Origin: Gammaproteobacteria bacterium
Lineage (GTDB): Bacteria > Pseudomonadota > Gammaproteobacteria > UBA6429 > Thiohalophilaceae
Length of the DNA stretch: 9,854 nucleotides
Direction: 5' to 3'
Assembly: GCA_013152045.1 (NCBI GenBank)
Contig: JAADGZ010000191.1
Location: 1-9,854, forward strand
Position numbers and translations under genes: made by a program. Below, in pieces: positions 6,467-9,854 of the stretch (positions are counted from its first letter, which is position 1; every line of letters starts with the position of its first letter). Below the pieces are notes generated by a model. It did not search any database and had not been told where the DNA came from. It worked only from the letters and a program-made list of their open reading frames with translations.

Positions 6467-7813
6467 ATGTCAGAGAGCAAAAAAATCGGCCTGTTCCAAA
6501 CCATTGCACTGGCAGTAGGTACCATGATCGGTGCCAGTATATTTTCTATATTTGGCCTCGGTGCCCGAATCGCAGGCAGCAACCTACCACTGGTATTCTT
6601 GATTTCTGGTCTCATCTCTCTGTTCGTCGCTTACTCATATGCTCTGCTGGGAAAGCATATAATTTCCAATGCCGGGCCCATGGAATTCATCCTCAGAGGT
6701 GTCGGCGACAACCTCATAACCGGTAGCCTGAGCTTCCTCTTCTGGTTCAGCTATGTCGTTTCTATCGCACTCTTTGCCAAAGGTTTTGCTGGGTATCTTC
6801 TCCCGCTAATCCACCTGCCTACGAATACGGTCAGCACGGGACTTGCCGAGCTGGGCGTGATCCTTATATTTACTGCTCTGGGCGTATTCGGCTCCGCAGC
6901 CGTCGGCAGGGCTGAGTCCTTTATCGTAATAATCAAACTCGGAATCCTCGGCCTGTTTGTGGTGCTCGGTGCCGGTAGCATTCAAGTGGAACAGATCACC
7001 CCGGTACTGGGGACAAAAGGGATTCATAGTATTCTCGATGCCACAGCTGTCTTTTTTCTCTCTTATATGGGATTTGGTCTGGTGACCAATGCCTCAGAAA
7101 ATATGATAAACCCTGCACGCAACGTGCCCCGTGCCATCTACCTGAGTATTCTCATCGTCACCCTGGTTTATATCTCCGTCGCTGCCGTTGCCATGGGTAA
7201 TCTGCCTCTGCCTGAATTAATCAAGGCGCAGGACGATGCCCTTGCTGTAGCAGCAAAACCCTTCCTCGGAAATCTGGGCTATCTACTGGTCGCCATCGGT
7301 GCACTGTTTTCCATCTCCTCAGCCATAAATGCGACCTTGTTCGGTGGTGCCAATGTCGCCTATGCCCTGGCCCGAGATGGGGAGTTGCCACGTCTATTTC
7401 AACGTAAGGTCTGGTTTGGATCAAAGGAGGGACTCTACCTCACTGCCGGACTGGGATTGTTGTTTGCACTTTTTTTCAACCTGAATGGCATCGCCTCCAT
7501 TACCAGTAGCGTTTTCATGGTGATCTACCTGTTCGTGTTAGTAGCCCACTGGCGTTTGCGCCCCAAATATGGTGGTAATCCCCTCATCATTGCCAGTGGC
7601 TTCATTATTATTTCTAGCGTCTTTATGCTCTTGCTCGATTACCAGTGGCAAACCAACAAGAGCGCCTTCTATGGTACCTGGATTACCATAGGGGGCAGCC
7701 TCGTGATTGAACTTGTCTACCGTGGTATCAGTGGCCGTGGGTTTATCAAGCGAGAGCTTCTTGAACTGGAAGAAGAAGCCGAAAAACTGAAAAATAAGGT
7801 GTTTCCCAGTTAG
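6467..7813 (+). CDS. APC-superfamily amino-acid permease
   Basis: This 448-residue protein has about 12 hydrophobic helices and is an inner-membrane transporter of the amino acid-polyamine-organocation superfamily. Helix 1 carries the family's broken-helix motif as GTMIGASIF (18-26). The helix 6 region reads SYMGFGLVTNASE, followed by NPARNVPRAI, matching the family's usual F-GF--ENP-R-IPRAI pattern. The tail from about 425 is charged and helical (LLELEEEAEKLKNK) and lies in the cytoplasm. The substrate cannot be told from the sequence. The ATG at 6467 has only a weak site (AAGAG, 11 nt away); no better in-frame start lies upstream. The gene is divergent from the cardiolipin synthase cassette and lies 65 nt before the secreted-protein gene, so these two may share a transcript. 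Confidence 0.93.
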   Translation: MSESKKIGLFQTIALAVGTMIGASIFSIFGLGARIAGSNLPLVFLISGLISLFVAYSYALLGKHIISNAGPMEFILRGVGDNLITGSLSFLFWFSYVVSIALFAKGFAGYLLPLIHLPTNTVSTGLAELGVILIFTALGVFGSAAVGRAESFIVIIKLGILGLFVVLGAGSIQVEQITPVLGTKGIHSILDATAVFFLSYMGFGLVTNASENMINPARNVPRAIYLSILIVTLVYISVAAVAMGNLPLPELIKAQDDALAVAAKPFLGNLGYLLVAIGALFSISSAINATLFGGANVAYALARDGELPRLFQRKVWFGSKEGLYLTAGLGLLFALFFNLNGIASITSSVFMVIYLFVLVAHWRLRPKYGGNPLIIASGFIIISSVFMLLLDYQWQTNKSAFYGTWITIGGSLVIELVYRGISGRGFIKRELLELEEEAEKLKNKVFPS

Positions 7814-7878
7814 CGCACCGAGTACATACTATTAAGTCTGATTAGGCTATCCGTTCACACACCACCGGGAGATAAACC

Positions 7879-8568
7879 ATGCCACAACACACCCATTCAA
7901 CCAGCCGTTATCTATACAGCTTACTCATCCTGTTGATATCTTTTTCACTGTTGCAGACAGTTAAAGCAGACACCGGCCAATCCTCACCGGGTAACTATTG
8001 CCCCGCTACAGATATCCTTCTGATAACCGCCGAGGATCTGTCTTCCAGCCTGGAGCTTTTAATGCGATCCCGGGCAGCACAGGCCAGAGGCGACCTCACA
8101 GAAATGACCAGTACACTCAATGCCACAGGGGCCACTTTACAGCAGGCAACAAGCCGCGGTGCAGCTGCTCGGACTGCATTACTGATACACAGTATTATTC
8201 TTGCCAAAGTCGGTGATAACTATGAGCAACTATTAACCTGGTTCCCTCTACTTCAGAGCGCCATCCTTACCCTGCCAAATGACAGGGCCCGGAGTGCAGC
8301 CGAGGATGCCGTTGGACGTGCCAAGGCAATTATGCAGGGAGAAGGAACAGGTGACCCGTTAGAACAACTCAGAAAAGCACGTCATTTTCTTACCTGTGAT
8401 GGCTTGTATCTACCTTTGCAGATAGCACTCAATGAACAGACACGACTCATTTCCAAAATTCATCGGAATCATAAAGCAGTCGTAGCAAAAGACTATGATA
8501 AAATCATAAATTCATTACATAATGCGATGACCTTCATCATGGAGAACACTAAAAGTCCAGCCCAGTAA
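7879..8568 (+). CDS. Secreted helical protein of unknown function
   Basis: The 229-residue product starts with a clear signal peptide: a hydrophobic core YLYSLLILLISFSLLQ (about 11-26), then TVKA with likely cleavage after A30. The mature part is predicted to be almost entirely helical, rich in Ala, Leu and Arg, without recognisable catalytic motifs or further membrane helices. It has only two cysteines after the signal (C41 in NYCPATD and C173 in FLTCDGL), which could form a disulfide in the periplasm. GGGAG (7867-7871) at 7 nt supports the ATG at 7879. I do not recognise a family. The upstream permease is 65 nt away; a hairpin follows at 8602, suggesting the unit ends here. Confidence 0.8.
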   Translation: MPQHTHSTSRYLYSLLILLISFSLLQTVKADTGQSSPGNYCPATDILLITAEDLSSSLELLMRSRAAQARGDLTEMTSTLNATGATLQQATSRGAAARTALLIHSIILAKVGDNYEQLLTWFPLLQSAILTLPNDRARSAAEDAVGRAKAIMQGEGTGDPLEQLRKARHFLTCDGLYLPLQIALNEQTRLISKIHRNHKAVVAKDYDKIINSLHNAMTFIMENTKSPAQ

Positions 8569-8601
8569 CCTCCCAGCCTCATCGGTGGAATCATTAACCG
8601 T

Positions 8602-8629
8602 CTATCTTCAGGATATATCCAGAAGATAG
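8602..8629 (+). terminator. Near-perfect 28-bp inverted repeat, probable terminator
   Basis: CTATCTTC (8602-8609) and GAAGATAG (8622-8629) are complementary, and between them lies A-GGATATATCC-A, whose core is itself self-complementary. The whole element is a palindrome with one A:A mismatch. It begins 33 nt after the stop of the secreted-protein gene and is followed by CTCTTATTTCCC, a modest U-rich stretch. A rho-independent terminator is the simplest reading. Confidence 0.5.
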
Positions 8630-8682
8630 CTCTTATTTCCCGACATTCCTTCATCCGTAAAAAATAAAGAGCGCAAGCTATG

Positions 8683-8688
8683 TATAAT
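8683..8688 (+). promoter_or_regulatory. Consensus -10 box upstream of the small ORF and enolase
   Basis: A perfect TATAAT lies in an AT-rich stretch between the hairpin at 8602-8629 and the ribosome binding site at 8731. No good -35 hexamer is found at 16-18 nt upstream (the sequence there is A-rich), so the promoter may depend on an activator or UP-like A tract. The start point would be near 8695, giving a leader of about 50 nt before 8744. Confidence 0.42.
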
Positions 8689-8743
8689 GTATTTTATTTA
8701 CCACCACGTTAGCAGTACTCATCATCCATTAAGGAGGGCCCTT

Positions 8744-8845
8744 ATGACTACCCCGTCCGTCGGCATTCTGTTGGTGAGTATCCCGATGGATACCCAACCA
8801 GTGTTTGCTGCCTGGACCTTGGGAAAAAGAGGGCAATGTGGATAA
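8744..8845 (+). CDS. Possible 33-codon leader or small protein overlapping the enolase start
   Basis: ATG at 8744 is preceded by AAGGAGG (8731-8737) at 6-nt spacing, the best ribosome binding site in the window. The frame runs 33 codons (beginning MTTPSVGILLVSIPMDTQPV) to TAA at 8843-8845 and overlaps the enolase GTG by 8 nt. That arrangement fits translational coupling, with ribosomes ending on the small ORF restarting on enolase, which has only a cramped AGAGGG site of its own. I do not recognise the peptide. The alternative is that the strong site serves no real protein, or that a sequence error separates it from the enolase frame. Confidence 0.42.
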   Translation: MTTPSVGILLVSIPMDTQPVFAAWTLGKRGQCG

Positions 8846-9854
8846 GTTATTCAAAATAGAACGGATCCGAGCCCGCCAGATTCTCGACTCCCGGGGCAAT
8901 CCGACCGTGGAGGTTGAATGCCGGCTTTCAGGCGGGGCACACAGCCGAGCGGCCGTGCCCTCTGGTGCCTCCACCGGCAGGCGCGAAGCGGTTGAACTGC
9001 GGGATGGCGATACCCGACGATTTTCTGGAAGGGGGGTATTAAAGGCTGTAGCCAACATCAACGAAAGCATTGCACCCACCCTGCTGGGTCAGGACGCTCG
9101 TCAGCAAGCCGTTATCGACCAGGCCATGATCGCGCTGGACGGCACCCCTAACAAGGCCCGGCTCGGTGCCAATGCTATTCTCGGCGTATCACTGGCCGTA
9201 GCCCGTGCCACTGCCAACGCATGCGGCCTGCACCTCTACCAGTATCTGGGGGGGCCGGGAGCCACCCGCCTGCCAGTGCCGCATATGAACATCCTCAATG
9301 GTGGTGTCCACGCCCACTGGCAAGGTGCGGACTTCCAGGAGTACATGATCGCGCCTTTCGGAGCCGACAGCTTCCGGCAGGCCCTGGAGTGGGGGAGTGA
9401 AATCTACCATGTCTTACAGGTCTTGCTGGAAAAACGCGGGCTCTCGGTAGGCGTGGGAGACGAAGGTGGTTTCGCACCCCATGTCCGCTCCAACGAGGAA
9501 CCTTTTGAACTGATTGTGGAGGCCATCACCCAGGTGGGGTTAGATCCGGGACAGGATGTCGGTATCGCCTGCGATCCCGCCTCGAGTGAATTCTTTACTG
9601 ATGCGCACTACCATCTGCGAACAGAAGACCGCCATCTCGATTCAACCGAGATGGCAGCCTATTATCAGTACCTGGTGAAGCAGTATCCACTGGTGCTGCT
9701 GGAAGACGGCATGGCTCAGGACGACTGGACAGGCTGGCAGATCCTCAATCGGGCTTTAGGTGATCGGATCGAGCTGGTAGGAGACGACATCTTCTGCACC
9801 AACCCGGCCATTATCGCTCGCGGCATCGAACAGGATATCGCTAATGCAGTACTT
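8838..9854 (+). CDS. eno: Enolase, divergent copy, cut by the right edge
   Basis: Enolase converts 2-phosphoglycerate to phosphoenolpyruvate in glycolysis and gluconeogenesis. The 339 visible residues (about four fifths of the usual 430) begin VDKLFKIERIRARQILDSRG, read as a Met start at GTG 8838. The mobile-loop motif PSGASTGRREAVELRDGD is at 41-58. Mg ligands D246, E289 (LLEDGM) and D316 (VGDD) are present, as are H158, E168 and catalytic E209 (VGDEGG). The catalytic lysines would lie beyond the window. The loop after H158 is unusual: NGGVHAHWQGADFQEYM, where most enolases read GG-x-HA-(D/G/N)N-x4-QEFM. It appears to have one extra residue and lacks the usual Asn/Gly pair. The gene is not flanked by pyrG, its usual upstream neighbour in gammaproteobacteria, so it may be a second copy. 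The start is GTG because the ATG at 8836 is out of frame and ends at 8857. Confidence 0.95.
   Translation, partial: MDKLFKIERIRARQILDSRGNPTVEVECRLSGGAHSRAAVPSGASTGRREAVELRDGDTRRFSGRGVLKAVANINESIAPTLLGQDARQQAVIDQAMIALDGTPNKARLGANAILGVSLAVARATANACGLHLYQYLGGPGATRLPVPHMNILNGGVHAHWQGADFQEYMIAPFGADSFRQALEWGSEIYHVLQVLLEKRGLSVGVGDEGGFAPHVRSNEEPFELIVEAITQVGLDPGQDVGIACDPASSEFFTDAHYHLRTEDRHLDSTEMAAYYQYLVKQYPLVLLEDGMAQDDWTGWQILNRALGDRIELVGDDIFCTNPAIIARGIEQDIANAVL

Noticed and set aside
6340..6726. 128-codon plus-strand ORF before and into the permease gene
   Set aside because: It overlaps the permease out of frame, has no ribosome site, and its product is low-hydrophobicity sequence without recognisable features.
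8821..8859. Slippery heptamer G GGA AAA in the frame of the small ORF, suggesting -1 frameshifting into enolase
   Set aside because: A -1 shift enters a frame that stops at 8857-8859. Enolase is in the +1 frame relative to the small ORF, so this shift cannot join them.

Overview
The window looks like a chromosomal segment of a gammaproteobacterium. Composition is moderate in GC, Shine-Dalgarno sites are mostly clear, the Fe-type superoxide dismutase is very close to the enterobacterial SodB sequence, and a Bat aerotolerance operon is present. I cannot name the genus. No rRNA, tRNA, CRISPR array, insertion sequence, integrase or phage gene is visible. Both ends of the window cut through genes.

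Layout: (1) 1-3126, plus strand, is the distal end of a Bat operon: the 3' part of a BatB/BatC-type fusion (end of a von Willebrand A domain, membrane segments, TPR repeats, Gln/Lys/Asn-rich repeat tail), then batD. (2) A perfect 26-bp palindrome at 3147-3172 separates batD from the convergent sodB (3180-3761, minus). (3) Upstream of sodB, also on the minus strand, is a compact three-gene cassette read in the order 6179->5580 (membrane-anchored family with a conserved Cys cluster), 5564->4119 (cardiolipin synthase-type phospholipase D), 4102->3950 (50-residue DUF3096-like membrane protein). The gaps of 15 and 16 nt suggest one transcript. (4) A divergent intergenic region (6180-6466) leads to a plus-strand APC-superfamily amino-acid permease (6467-7813), followed by a secreted helical protein of unknown function (7879-8568). 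(5) After a hairpin at 8602-8629 and a possible promoter come a 33-codon ORF with an ideal ribosome binding site (8744-8845) and an enolase (GTG start at 8838) that runs off the right edge.

Functional reading: the left half is tied to the envelope and oxidative stress (Bat complex, Fe-SOD), the middle to membrane lipid synthesis (cardiolipin synthase with two small membrane partners), and the right to amino-acid transport and glycolysis/gluconeogenesis. I did not find a clear new defence or mobile system. The parts most worth a second look are the Cys-cluster/cardiolipin synthase/DUF3096 cassette, the small ORF overlapping the enolase start, and the enolase itself, which has an unusual active-site loop and lies outside the usual pyrG-eno context.
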